Assembly: GCF_002946835.1 (NCBI RefSeq)
Contig: NZ_CP026652.1
Coordinates: forward strand, 930,001-994,000
Direction of reading: 5' to 3'
DNA length: 64,000 bases
Source of the DNA: Streptomyces dengpaensis
Lineage (GTDB): Bacteria > Actinomycetota > Actinomycetes > Streptomycetales > Streptomycetaceae
This document shows, piece by piece, positions 8,969 to 16,798 of this stretch. The notes beneath the pieces are model-generated. The model searched no databases. It had not been told where the DNA came from and saw nothing but the letters and a program-made list of their open reading frames with translations. Each line of letters begins with the position of its first letter. The first letter of the stretch is position 1. The translations under genes and the position numbers were made by a program.

Positions 8969-9047
8969 TGATCACATCGTGGGTCACATCATGGGTCACA
9001 TCATTGGTCACTGAGGGGATCACCTCGTTGATCACATGATTGATCGA
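8969..9047. promoter_or_regulatory. Seven helically phased 12-bp repeats upstream of the thioester-reductase operon
   Basis: Heptamers TGATCAC, GGGTCAC, GGGTCAC, TGGTCAC, GGATCAC, TGATCAC and TGATCGA start at 8969, 8981, 8993, 9005, 9017, 9029 and 9041, exactly 12 bp apart. The array starts right after the stop codon of the preceding gene and ends about 200 bp before the ATG at 9254, so it lies where a promoter for the 9254-12881 operon should be. Regular spacing of about one helical turn fits cooperative binding by a regulator; no regulator type can be named. Nothing else is seen in 9048-9253. Confidence 0.6.
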
Positions 9048-9253
9048 CTGGCTCGCCCGGGTCGCCCTGGACGCCCGCGGCACTCGGCACCGGCACCGGG
9101 CCGACGCCGGTTCGCCGGAGTCGGGCCGCATCCCGCGCCGTACGACCGAACCACTGTCCTCGTCAGCCTCCGAGCCGCCGTCCGACAGGCGATTGACACG
9201 AGTCATCGCACGACCAGCACCATCCGCTCACCCGACCGAGGGGGAACACCGAC

Positions 9254-10408
9254 ATGCCTCAGTCCCGGCCCCGGCCCAGCGCTCCGCCCACTCACCGACC
9301 GTCCACGAAACGTCCGACGCTGCTGCTCACCGGCGGCGCCGGGGTACTCGGCAGAGCCCTGATCGACGAGCTGTCCCGGGACATCCGGATCGTCTGCCTG
9401 CGCCATCGCACCCCGGTGAACGACCATCGGGTGCGTGAGGTCCACGCCGATCTGCTGGAGCCCGGACTCGGCCTGTCGCAGGCGGACTTCAAGCAGCTGG
9501 CCGCCGAGGTGGATCTGGTCGTGCACTCCGCCGCCGCGACCAACTGGAAGTCCGAGCCCGACGCCATCCGGCGTGCCAACCTGGACGGAACCTTGGCGAT
9601 GCTCGACCTCGCCGCCCTCGCCGGTGCGTCGTTCTACCACATGAGCACCGCCTTCGTGGCCAATCCGCTGGCCCCGGAGGAACAGGAGCGCTTCCCCGGA
9701 GCCGCCGCGTATCTCGCGTCGAAGACCGCGGCCGAGCAGGTGGTCCGTGAGGCCCCGGTGCCGGGAGTGATCCTGCGTCCCTCGGTGGTGATGGGCGACT
9801 CCGTCACCGGTCGTATCGCCGGGATGCAGGGGCTGACGCGGGCGTTGGGCGCGATCGTCAAGGGCCAGGTGCCCGTGCTGCCGGGCGCGCCCGAGGCGCG
9901 GATCGACATGGTGCCCCAGGACGTCGTCGCCCGTGCGGTGGGCGACCTGGTGCGCGGCGGGGTCACGGACGGCGAGTACTGGCTGACGGCCGGCGCGCAG
10001 GCACTGCTGCAGCGCGAAGTGGTCGACATGTGCCTGGAGTTCGCGGAAGGGTACGGAGCCCGGCCGCATCCGCCGCGGCTCATTCCGCTGGAGTCGGTGC
10101 ACCGTCTGCTGCTGCCCATGATCGAGGGCCCCACCTTCCCGGAGTCCTTGCGCCGCCGCTTCCACACCTACGCGGAACTGCTGCTGGTCTTCCAGCGGGC
10201 GCTCCCCTTCGAGTCGTCCCTGGGCTCACCGCACTGCGGCTCCGCGCTGTCGAAGGACGCCCTCAGGCAGGCGCTGGTCCGCAACCTCACCGCGTGGTCC
10301 ACCGGGCGCGGCGGCATGCGCGCCCACCGCAGGGCGCAGTCGTCGCAGGAACCGGCCCCGTGTGCGCAGCACACGCCGAGCGCGGAGACCCGGGAGCTGG
10401 CCTCATGA
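9254..10408 (+). CDS. Thioester reductase-like NAD(P)-dependent oxidoreductase
   Basis: A 384-residue stand-alone short-chain-type reductase similar to the terminal reductase domains of peptide synthetases and carboxylic acid reductases. TLLLTGGAGVLGRAL near residue 23 is the NAD(P)-binding loop; YLASKTAAEQ holds the Tyr-x-x-x-Lys pair; VILRPSVVMGD and RIDMVPQDVVARA follow as in the family. The likely job is reducing an acyl thioester to an aldehyde. The gene for a class III aminotransferase overlaps its stop codon by ATGA, which would turn the aldehyde into a primary amine. Ribosome site GAGGGGG precedes the ATG. Confidence 0.78.
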   Translation: MPQSRPRPSAPPTHRPSTKRPTLLLTGGAGVLGRALIDELSRDIRIVCLRHRTPVNDHRVREVHADLLEPGLGLSQADFKQLAAEVDLVVHSAAATNWKSEPDAIRRANLDGTLAMLDLAALAGASFYHMSTAFVANPLAPEEQERFPGAAAYLASKTAAEQVVREAPVPGVILRPSVVMGDSVTGRIAGMQGLTRALGAIVKGQVPVLPGAPEARIDMVPQDVVARAVGDLVRGGVTDGEYWLTAGAQALLQREVVDMCLEFAEGYGARPHPPRLIPLESVHRLLLPMIEGPTFPESLRRRFHTYAELLLVFQRALPFESSLGSPHCGSALSKDALRQALVRNLTAWSTGRGGMRAHRRAQSSQEPAPCAQHTPSAETRELAS

Positions 10409-11712
10409 CCGCCCCGGTGACCACCGCCGTCCCCACCGCCCCCGGCACGCCGGACACGCCCGGCCTGGCGGACCGCGGGCACATCGCCCGGCTCTACCGC
10501 GAGCATCTGTCCTCCGGCCGCGCGGTCCTCGGTTCGGTACTCGGCGGCATGCTGGAGACGGCGTCCGACGGTGCGTGGGTGTACACCGAGGACGGCCGCC
10601 CTTACCTCGACTTCGGCGGCTACGGCGTCTTCATCCTGGGGCACCGGCACCCCGCCGTGACGGCGGCCGTGCACCGGCAGGTGGACACGCATCCGCTGGC
10701 CGGGCGGGTGTTCCTGGAGCCGGTCGCCGCCCGCGCCGCCGGTGCTCTGGCCGCGCGCACTCCGGCCGGTCTCGACCACGTCCACTTCGTCAACTCCGGT
10801 GCCGAGGCCACCGAAGCCGGTCTGAAGCTGGCCCGGGCCCACGGCCACACGGCTCTCGTCAGCACCGCCGGCGGCTACCACGGAAAGACCCTCGGCGCGC
10901 TCACCGCCACCGCCAACCCGAAGTATCAGCAGCCCTTCCAGCCCCTCCTGCCAGACAGCACCGTGGTGCCGTACGGGGACACGGACGCGATGGCGGCCGC
11001 ACTCGCCGGACTCGGCCGCCGCGCCTGCGTGATCGTCGAGCCGGTGCAGGGAGAGGGCGGCGTACGCATTCCACCGCCCGGATATCTGGCGGAGGTGAGC
11101 AGGCTGTGCCGGACGTACGGCGCCTTCCTGATCGTCGACGAGATCCAGACCGGTCTCGGGCGGCTGGGCTCGTGGTGGGGCATGGAGGCCGAGGGTGCCG
11201 AGCGCGCGGCCCCCGATGTGCTGCTCGTCGGCAAGGGCCTCAGCGGAGGCGTGGTTCCGGTCGCGGCCATGGTCGCCACCGAGGCGGCGTACCGTCCCTT
11301 CTCACGGGACCCCTACCTGCACACCTCGACCTTCGCCGCCTCGCCGATCGCCTGCGCCGCCGCGTGGGCCGCGGTCGAGACCCTGGACCGGGAGGACCTC
11401 GTCGGCCGCGCCCAGGTGCTGGGCGACCGGCTGCTCACGGGCGTGCGGGCCGCCTGCGCCCCGTACAGCGGCGGTCTGGTGCACGAGGTGCGGGGCCGAG
11501 GACTGCTGATCGCCCTGGAGTTCACCGAGGAGCGGACCGTCGGTGAGCTGATCCTGGAGCTGGTCGGGCGCGGTGTCGTCGTGAACCACTCCCTCAACGC
11601 CACGCGGGTCCTGCGGCTGACGCCCCCCGCGATCATCGGCGACGAGGAGGTGCGGCTGTTTCTCGCCGCCCTGGCCGACGGGCTGCGCGCCGTCGCGACG
11701 CGCGTCGGCTGA
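10405..11712 (+). CDS. PLP-dependent class III aminotransferase
   Basis: A 435-residue fold-type I transaminase. HFVNSGAEATEAGLKLARA, GGYHGKTLGALT, VEPVQGEGGVRIP, LIVDEIQTGLGR (PLP-contacting Asp) and VLLVGKGLSGG (Schiff-base Lys, near residue 275) are all present. ATG 10405 overlaps the upstream stop (ATGA), so the two are translationally coupled. The inferred role is transamination of the fatty aldehyde made by the thioester reductase to give the alkylamine substrate for N-hydroxylation; the enzyme class is certain, the substrate is not. Confidence 0.88.
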   Translation: MTAPVTTAVPTAPGTPDTPGLADRGHIARLYREHLSSGRAVLGSVLGGMLETASDGAWVYTEDGRPYLDFGGYGVFILGHRHPAVTAAVHRQVDTHPLAGRVFLEPVAARAAGALAARTPAGLDHVHFVNSGAEATEAGLKLARAHGHTALVSTAGGYHGKTLGALTATANPKYQQPFQPLLPDSTVVPYGDTDAMAAALAGLGRRACVIVEPVQGEGGVRIPPPGYLAEVSRLCRTYGAFLIVDEIQTGLGRLGSWWGMEAEGAERAAPDVLLVGKGLSGGVVPVAAMVATEAAYRPFSRDPYLHTSTFAASPIACAAAWAAVETLDREDLVGRAQVLGDRLLTGVRAACAPYSGGLVHEVRGRGLLIALEFTEERTVGELILELVGRGVVVNHSLNATRVLRLTPPAIIGDEEVRLFLAALADGLRAVATRVG

Positions 11713-11827
11713 CGTGCGGGCAGCCATTGCCGAACGGCCGTCGCACAACAGCCGTCGCAGGACAGCCGGAGCGCCGTCAGAGGGCAACCGGCGATCAGAA
11801 AAACCTTCTGCGGAAAGGGAATCCCCC

Positions 11828-12313
11828 ATGCGTCACGTGACCGTACGACTGACCGCTCACGACGTCGACCCCGAGACCGCCTACCAGCGGATCCGCGACT
11901 TCCGCCGCTATCCCGAAGTGACCGAGACCGTCCGCGAGGTCGCGGTCCATCCGCCCCATGACGACGGCACGGTGGTGTCGGACTGGACCGTCAGCTTCCG
12001 CAACGGTCTGATGCGCTGGACGGAACGCGACGCCTTCTTCCCGGAGACCCGGACCATCGGATTCACCCAGCTCACCGGCGACTTCGAACTCTTCGAGGGC
12101 ACCTGGCGGTGCGCGTCCGGCGAGGACGGTACGGCGGTGACCTTCGACGCCGTGTTCGACCTGGGCATCCCCACCCTGGCGGAACTCCTGGATCCGGTGG
12201 CCGACTCAACCCTGCGCACCAACATCGAGCGGATCCTGCGCGGACTGCTCGGCAGGGTCACGCCCGCCCCGGCCCCCGCACTCGCCGACACCGCGGCCGC
12301 CGCGCATGGCTGA
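11828..12313 (+). CDS. SRPBCC-fold (polyketide cyclase/dehydrase-like) protein
   Basis: A 161-residue START/SRPBCC-like protein. RIRDFRRYPEVTETVREVAV, the central VSDWTVSFRNGLMRWTE strand pair, and the C-terminal helix TLRTNIERILRGLL match the aromatase/cyclase layout. It could bind a hydrophobic pathway intermediate; true polyketide cyclisation is doubtful because no polyketide synthase is in the window. AAAGGGA precedes the ATG by about 7 nt. The same AAGG(G)AATCCCCCATG start context recurs before the methyltransferase at 19162. Overlaps the next gene by 8 bp. Confidence 0.8.
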   Translation: MRHVTVRLTAHDVDPETAYQRIRDFRRYPEVTETVREVAVHPPHDDGTVVSDWTVSFRNGLMRWTERDAFFPETRTIGFTQLTGDFELFEGTWRCASGEDGTAVTFDAVFDLGIPTLAELLDPVADSTLRTNIERILRGLLGRVTPAPAPALADTAAAAHG

Positions 12314-12881
12314 CCTCACCCTCGCCCTGCGCGGCACGCCGGCCGCCGCGGGATGGGACGCGCTGCGGGACGAGCCCGGCCCGGACACCGTCCGCTGCCT
12401 CGGCCTCTACTCCAAACTCACGGCCGGCGTCACCGTCGTCACGGCCCTGGACGGCACCGGCCGTCCCACCGGGATGACGGTCTCCGCGCTGACATCGCTG
12501 TCGGCCAGGCCACCGCTCGTCCTCGCCTGTCTGCGGAGCGGTTCCCGCACTCTGAGTGCCTTGCGAGAACAAGGATCTTTTGCGGTCAGCTTGTTGACGG
12601 CCCATCAGAAGTCCATGGCCGAACGCTTCGCCGATTCTTCCGTGCCGCCCGCGCGACGCTTCACCGGCAGCCACGTACGGCAGGTGCTCGGTCTGCCGGT
12701 GCTCGTCGACGCGCTCGCGTGGTCGGTGTGCCTGGTCGAGGACGTACAGCCGTACGGCGATCACCACGCCGTCGTCGGACGCGTGATGGCGGTGGAGGTG
12801 AACGGCGGCCGGCCGCTGGTGTGGCACGACCGCGGCTTCCACACGCTCAACGGGCCCCGACCGACGTCGGCCGAGGACTGA
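12306..12881 (+). CDS. Flavin reductase-family protein (VlmR-like partner)
   Basis: A 191-residue protein of the FMN-binding split-barrel flavin reductase family: YSKLTAGVTVVTALDG at residues ~32-47, MTVSALTSLSARPPLVLACL, SFAVSLLTAHQ and a C-terminal PLVWHDRGFHTL. Such enzymes use NAD(P)H to supply FMNH2 or FADH2 to a separate monooxygenase. In the valanimycin pathway VlmR serves VlmH; here the likely partner is the acyl-CoA dehydrogenase-fold protein at 7834-8967. Last gene of the rightward operon, followed by a strong hairpin. Confidence 0.82.
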   Translation: MADLTLALRGTPAAAGWDALRDEPGPDTVRCLGLYSKLTAGVTVVTALDGTGRPTGMTVSALTSLSARPPLVLACLRSGSRTLSALREQGSFAVSLLTAHQKSMAERFADSSVPPARRFTGSHVRQVLGLPVLVDALAWSVCLVEDVQPYGDHHAVVGRVMAVEVNGGRPLVWHDRGFHTLNGPRPTSAED

Positions 12882-12900
12882 CCCAGTCATGGAGCCGTAA

Positions 12901-12930
12901 ACGCCCGGCCGGGGTCTCCCGGCCGGGCGT
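12901..12930 (+). terminator. Hairpin after the flavin reductase gene
   Basis: Perfect 13-bp inverted repeat ACGCCCGGCCGGG / CCCGGCCGGGCGT with a 4-nt loop (GTCT), 20 bp after the stop at 12881. No T-run, as usual in Streptomyces. Confidence 0.8.
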
Positions 12931-12997
12931 TCGCGCGCTCCGCACACCCACTCTCCAGCCCCGATTCCCGATCGATCACCCCGCCCTGGGAGGCCGT

Positions 12998-13867
12998 ATG
13001 TCCTTGCCCCGCATTCCCGGCATCAACTCCGAAAGTGCCGCTACCGAAATCGCCCGCACCCCCGAGCGGATGTCCGGCAACGCCCAGTCCATGGGCCACC
13101 GCGTCGGTGCCGCGCTCGACCCCGCCGCGGCGGAGGACGACTGGGGCCGGCCCCCGGACCAGAAGCGCCCGAACCCGGTCGTGCTGGCGCACGGCACGCT
13201 CGGCGACCGCGAGTCCGTCTGGCGGAAGATCGTGCCCGCACTCAGAACCGAAGGGCATCGCGTCTTCCGCCTGAACTACGGGGAGTTGCCCACCCTGCCG
13301 CGCCTGTACGGGCTCGGCGACATCCGCAAGTCGGCCCAGGAGCTGGCGGACTTCGTCGACCGGGTGCTGGCGGACACCAAGGCGGAACAGGTGGACCTCG
13401 TCGGCCACTCGCAGGGCGGGATGCTGCCGCACTACTACCTCAAGTACCTCGGCGGAACGGGGAAGGTGCGCCGCGTGGTGGGCATCGCGCCCAGCAGTCA
13501 CGGCGTCGAGGTGGCGGGGCTGACGGCACTGGTCCGTCAAGTCCCCGGTGTGCGGGGGGTCGTGGAGGACAAGGTGCTGTTCCGGGTGAGCCCCGCGTTC
13601 ACCCAGCTGCTGCACGACTCGGAGTTCGTGAGTGAGCTGGTGGCGCAGGGCGACACGGTGGACGGCGTCGGCTACACCGTCATCTGGACGACCCGGGACG
13701 AGCTGGTCCAGCCGCCCGAGTCACAGCAGCTGACGCCCACCCTGCCGGCGCACCCCGTCACGAACCTCTGTCTGCAGACCCTCGCCCCGGGGAACCGGAC
13801 CACGCACCTGGCCATGCCGTACGACCCGGTCGTCATCAGGGAGACGGTCAAGGCGCTGGCCGATTGA
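12998..13867 (+). CDS. Alpha/beta-hydrolase (esterase/lipase family)
   Basis: A 289-residue alpha/beta-hydrolase. VVLAHGTLGDRESVW gives the oxyanion loop and VDLVGHSQGGMLPHYYL gives the nucleophile elbow (Ser in GHSQGG). A late TTHLAMPYDP could supply the catalytic His. Related Streptomyces lipases are secreted, but no signal peptide is visible with the chosen start, so this one looks cytosolic. The ATG at 12998 has GGGAGG 5 nt upstream. It is separated from the azoxy operon by a terminator, so membership of that pathway is uncertain. Confidence 0.8.
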   Translation: MSLPRIPGINSESAATEIARTPERMSGNAQSMGHRVGAALDPAAAEDDWGRPPDQKRPNPVVLAHGTLGDRESVWRKIVPALRTEGHRVFRLNYGELPTLPRLYGLGDIRKSAQELADFVDRVLADTKAEQVDLVGHSQGGMLPHYYLKYLGGTGKVRRVVGIAPSSHGVEVAGLTALVRQVPGVRGVVEDKVLFRVSPAFTQLLHDSEFVSELVAQGDTVDGVGYTVIWTTRDELVQPPESQQLTPTLPAHPVTNLCLQTLAPGNRTTHLAMPYDPVVIRETVKALAD

Positions 13868-13880
13868 GCCACGTACGACG

Positions 13881-13921
13881 AAGGGGGTGGTGCGGGCCCG
13901 CGAGGCCCGCACCACCCCCTT
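13881..13921. terminator. Bidirectional hairpin between convergent genes
   Basis: Perfect 18-bp inverted repeat AAGGGGGTGGTGCGGGCC / GGCCCGCACCACCCCCTT with a 5-nt loop, followed by CTTTGT. It sits between the hydrolase (+) and the secreted protein (-) and should terminate both. Confidence 0.9.
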
Positions 13922-13934
13922 CTTTGTCGTCGGT

Positions 13935-14519
13935 TCAGTATGCCGTGCAGCGACCCCTCTCACCGGGCCAGATGCACACCTGGCCGAAGACGTCGAAGCC
14001 CGCTACGCCGTCCGGGTTGATCTTGTCGAACCGGGGCCTGGGGATCTGGATACCGTTGATCTGGTCACCGGCGAGCGGTCCGCTCGTGATGGTGCGGTCG
14101 GGCACCGGGCTGCCGTTCTTGAGGTCGCCCTTGTAGTAGAGGCTGCCGGCCTCGCCGGTGTTCCAGGTACCCACGTCTTTGCCCTCGACCGAGAACGTCG
14201 GCGGCAGCGCACCGAATCTCCCGATGCCTTCGATGTCCCAGACGACATCGGTCAGGTGCGGCGCCGCGCCACTGGGCGACCGGCAGTCCAGGTACCTGAC
14301 GTGCCCGGTCACCCGGGCCTCCTTGACCAGCACGCCGAGCGACGGAGTGAAGTCCAGCTCGGCGTCGAGTCGGCACACGAGGTCGGGAACGGGCTCCGGG
14401 GCTGCCTGGGCCGCGGGAGCGGCCAGAGCCGTCCCCGCCATGAGGACGGCGGCCAGCACCGACCTCCGCCCGACGCGGGCCCGTCGGGCGGACACCTTCA
14501 CTTGCGCTGAGAACGTCAC
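13935..14519 (-). CDS. Secreted protein of unknown function
   Basis: A 194-residue protein that I do not recognise. The N-terminus has basic residues (ARRARVGRR), a hydrophobic stretch SVLAAVLMAGTALAAPAA and a likely signal-peptidase site after AQA, near residue 38. The mature part has four Cys (VCRL, LDCR, QVCIW and GRCTAY), possibly two disulfides. GTG at 14519 is chosen because GAGAGGAG lies about 9 nt upstream; the longer frame reads back through the desaturase gene. It is the last gene of the leftward arm, so it may simply be co-transcribed. Confidence 0.7.
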   Translation of the reverse strand: MTFSAQVKVSARRARVGRRSVLAAVLMAGTALAAPAAQAAPEPVPDLVCRLDAELDFTPSLGVLVKEARVTGHVRYLDCRSPSGAAPHLTDVVWDIEGIGRFGALPPTFSVEGKDVGTWNTGEAGSLYYKGDLKNGSPVPDRTITSGPLAGDQINGIQIPRPRFDKINPDGVAGFDVFGQVCIWPGERGRCTAY

Positions 14520-14540
14520 TGCGTCCAGCTCCTCTCTTTT

Positions 14541-14600
14541 CAGACCGTGGCACGATCGCCACGGAGGCTTCAGGCCGTGGCCGTGCTGCCACGGAGGACT
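14541..14600. repeat. Two tandem 30-bp hairpin units
   Basis: Units 14541-14570 and 14571-14600 share the layout CAG(A/G)CCGTGGC-N6-GCCACGGAGG. Each forms a perfect 7-bp stem CCGTGGC/GCCACGG with a 6-nt loop. The second unit encodes the C-terminus of the desaturase; the first lies after its stop. They may attenuate or process the transcript between desaturase and secreted-protein genes. Confidence 0.75.
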
Positions 14601-15622
14601 TCGCTCGCGGAACCGAGGTGTTGCGCGAGGTCGCGGTACGACTCCAGGACCCCGGTCTCGACGTACGGGATGTCCCGCTCGGCGCAGAACTCCTTGACGA
14701 CGGGGTACGCGCGCCGCAGCGCGGAGCGGGGCATGCCCGGGAAGAGGTGATGCTCGATCTGGTAGTTCAGGCCGCCGTAGAAGAAGTCGCCGAGGTAGCC
14801 GGTGGGAAGGGTGCGCGAGGTGAGCACCTGGCGCTCCAGCCAGCTCCATTCCTCGCCCACGCGGGTCGGCAGGCCTTTGTGGTTGACGGCGAAGGCGAGG
14901 CCGAGCAGATAGCCGAGGAGGACCTGGTGGACCGCCAGGAACAGCAGCACGCTCGGCCAGGGCAGGAGCACGAAAAGCGCGCCGAAGAAGAGCACAGCGT
15001 GCAGGACCATCAGCCCGCCCTCAAGGAGCGGTTGGCGCAGGGCGCGGCGGCGCAGCGCGATGACTCCGGCGATGCGCAGGACCACGGCCTCCAGGCCCAG
15101 CAGCGGGAAGAACAGATACCGCTGGTTGGCGGCGAGGAAGCGGGCGAACCCTTTGCGGTCCTGGGCCTGTTCGGGCGCGAAGATCGCCACGCGGCGCAGG
15201 ATGTCCGGGTCGAGTTCGAGGTGGTTGGGGTGGTTGTGGTGCCGGTTGTGGTGCTGCACCCACCAGCCGAAGCACACCCCGAGCATCAGGTTCCCGTGGA
15301 CCAGGCCGAGCGCCTGGATGAACTTCCGGGACCGGGTGATCTGCCGGTGACCGGCGTCGTGCACCAGGAAGGCGAGCTGCTCGTGCCAGACGGCGAGCCA
15401 CACGGCCGCCAGGACCACCTTCCACCAGACGCCGTCGGAGAGGGCGAGGGCCGCCCAGCCGACGGCGTTCATCAGCCAGACCACGACGATGCCGGTCACG
15501 TACTGCCCCTTGCGGGGCCGCATGAGCCCGGCTGCCTGGACGCGCCGGGTCAGTTCGCGGAAGTCCTCGTCGAGGGAGCCTGGTTCATGCGGTGAGGAGT
15601 TGACTGCCGGGTTGTCGGTCAT
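14570..15622 (-). CDS. Fatty-acid desaturase (membrane diiron type)
   Basis: A 350-residue integral membrane desaturase with all three histidine boxes: HDAGHRQ (~residue 89), HHNRHHNHPNH (~124) and QIEHHLFPG (~288). Four hydrophobic segments lie between them. Such enzymes insert a double bond into an acyl chain or acyl-derived lipid using O2. Aliphatic azoxy metabolites often carry an unsaturated alkyl chain, so a tailoring role is plausible but inferred. ATG 15622; the diiron VlmB-like gene ends 54 bp upstream on the same strand. Confidence 0.88.
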   Translation of the reverse strand: MTDNPAVNSSPHEPGSLDEDFRELTRRVQAAGLMRPRKGQYVTGIVVVWLMNAVGWAALALSDGVWWKVVLAAVWLAVWHEQLAFLVHDAGHRQITRSRKFIQALGLVHGNLMLGVCFGWWVQHHNRHHNHPNHLELDPDILRRVAIFAPEQAQDRKGFARFLAANQRYLFFPLLGLEAVVLRIAGVIALRRRALRQPLLEGGLMVLHAVLFFGALFVLLPWPSVLLFLAVHQVLLGYLLGLAFAVNHKGLPTRVGEEWSWLERQVLTSRTLPTGYLGDFFYGGLNYQIEHHLFPGMPRSALRRAYPVVKEFCAERDIPYVETGVLESYRDLAQHLGSASEVLRGSTATA

Positions 15623-15676
15623 CGGTGTACCACCGACCCTTTCCGTGTTCTGCGTGGGTGGAGCCGGGCAGGGGAA

Positions 15677-16636
15677 TCACGCGGTCAGGCCCATGTCGGC
15701 GAGCCGTGACTCCTGGGTGGCGCGCGCCCATTCGGCGGCCGTCAGCATCCGCTCCTCGGCCGTGGTGTCGACCAGACGGCGGCCCGGCCACAGCTCGTAG
15801 TCGCCGGCGATGTCGCGGTGCTGCTCCAAGCCCTGCTGGTAGAGCTGCTCCCGACGGAATGTCAGTTCCTGGACGGGCAGCCGGGACCACAACTCCGTGC
15901 CATGCGCGACGAGTTCCCTGACACGGTCCAGCTCCTCGGGATGACGTCGTAGATGGCGCCGTACGATCGTGCTGCCGACCGAGAGATGCCGGATCTCGTC
16001 GATGCCCGCGGCCCGTTCGATCTCCGCGGCCGGCGGATCGAAGGGCCGCCACTTGCGCTCGCTCAGCTCGGCGGTCGGCGCGAGCACTCCTTCGACCAGG
16101 ACGGTCAGGGTGATGACACCGCCGATGTAGTCCCGGTCCTGCTCCATGACCGCCAGCCCGAACCGCTCCAGGGGTACGAGGATCGCGTCCCGGTCGGCCC
16201 CGGCGAGCTCCTCCATGGTGGACTCCAACCGGTCGGCGGGCGTGCCGAGTTCGAGGAGGTGGCCGCGGAAGGCGTAGGCGTGGCGGGCCTCGTCCATCAG
16301 CTGGGAGGTGTAGAAGTCCATCCCGGCGAGGTCGGGTGCGTACGCGACGAGGAAGGAGAGGGCGCGGGTCGCCTTCTCCTCCGCCATCGAACGGAAGGCG
16401 AGCTCCCGCATGACGGCCTGGCGCAGCGGTCCGTCCGCCATCATGTGCGCCGGGACCGGTACGTCGGCGGACCGGCCCATCGGGTCGCCGCCGAGGGTGC
16501 CTTCCGGTACGGCTCGGAACCAGTAGCCGAGGTCGCAGCCCTCCGGTGTCAGCTCGGTGTGCAGGGCGCCTTCCAGGAGGCTCGGGGCGCGGTTCCGGTC
16601 GGCTTCCGCCGGGAACTTCGCGATGGATGTGGTCAT
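15677..16636 (-). CDS. VlmB-like non-haem diiron oxidase (ferritin-like fold)
   Basis: A 319-residue all-helical protein with two E-x-x-H motifs, DEARH at 115-119 and DEIRH at 213-217, and further Glu on the pairing helices (MAEEKA ~85, LVEGVL ~181). This is the pattern of a diiron four-helix bundle. In the valanimycin pathway the diiron enzyme VlmB oxidises a hydrazine intermediate to the azoxy group (from memory of the literature). Its position among VlmA- and VlmO-like genes supports the same role here. A different diiron N-oxygenase is the alternative. ATG 16636 has GAAAGG about 10 nt upstream; a 26-bp repeat array separates it from the VlmA-like gene. Confidence 0.72.
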   Translation of the reverse strand: MTTSIAKFPAEADRNRAPSLLEGALHTELTPEGCDLGYWFRAVPEGTLGGDPMGRSADVPVPAHMMADGPLRQAVMRELAFRSMAEEKATRALSFLVAYAPDLAGMDFYTSQLMDEARHAYAFRGHLLELGTPADRLESTMEELAGADRDAILVPLERFGLAVMEQDRDYIGGVITLTVLVEGVLAPTAELSERKWRPFDPPAAEIERAAGIDEIRHLSVGSTIVRRHLRRHPEELDRVRELVAHGTELWSRLPVQELTFRREQLYQQGLEQHRDIAGDYELWPGRRLVDTTAEERMLTAAEWARATQESRLADMGLTA

Positions 16637-16668
16637 TTCAGCCTTTCTGAACCAGGGATTGCTGATGG

Positions 16669-16798
16669 CGACTGCTGGTGGGTGACGCAGGTGTCGACTG
16701 CCGGTGGCGGACGCGGGCGGCGACTGCCGGTGGCGGACGCGGGCGGCGACTGCCGGTGGCGGACGCGGGCGGCGACTGCCGGCGCCGTTCAGACCGAC
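16669..16798. repeat. 26-bp tandem repeat, five units
   Basis: CGACTGCCGGTGGCGGACGC-type units start at 16669 (degenerate), 16695, 16721, 16747 and 16773, exactly 26 bp apart. The array fills the gap between the VlmA-like and VlmB-like genes and reaches the stop codon of the VlmA-like gene at 16789, so the last codons of that gene lie in the repeat. Confidence 0.9.
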
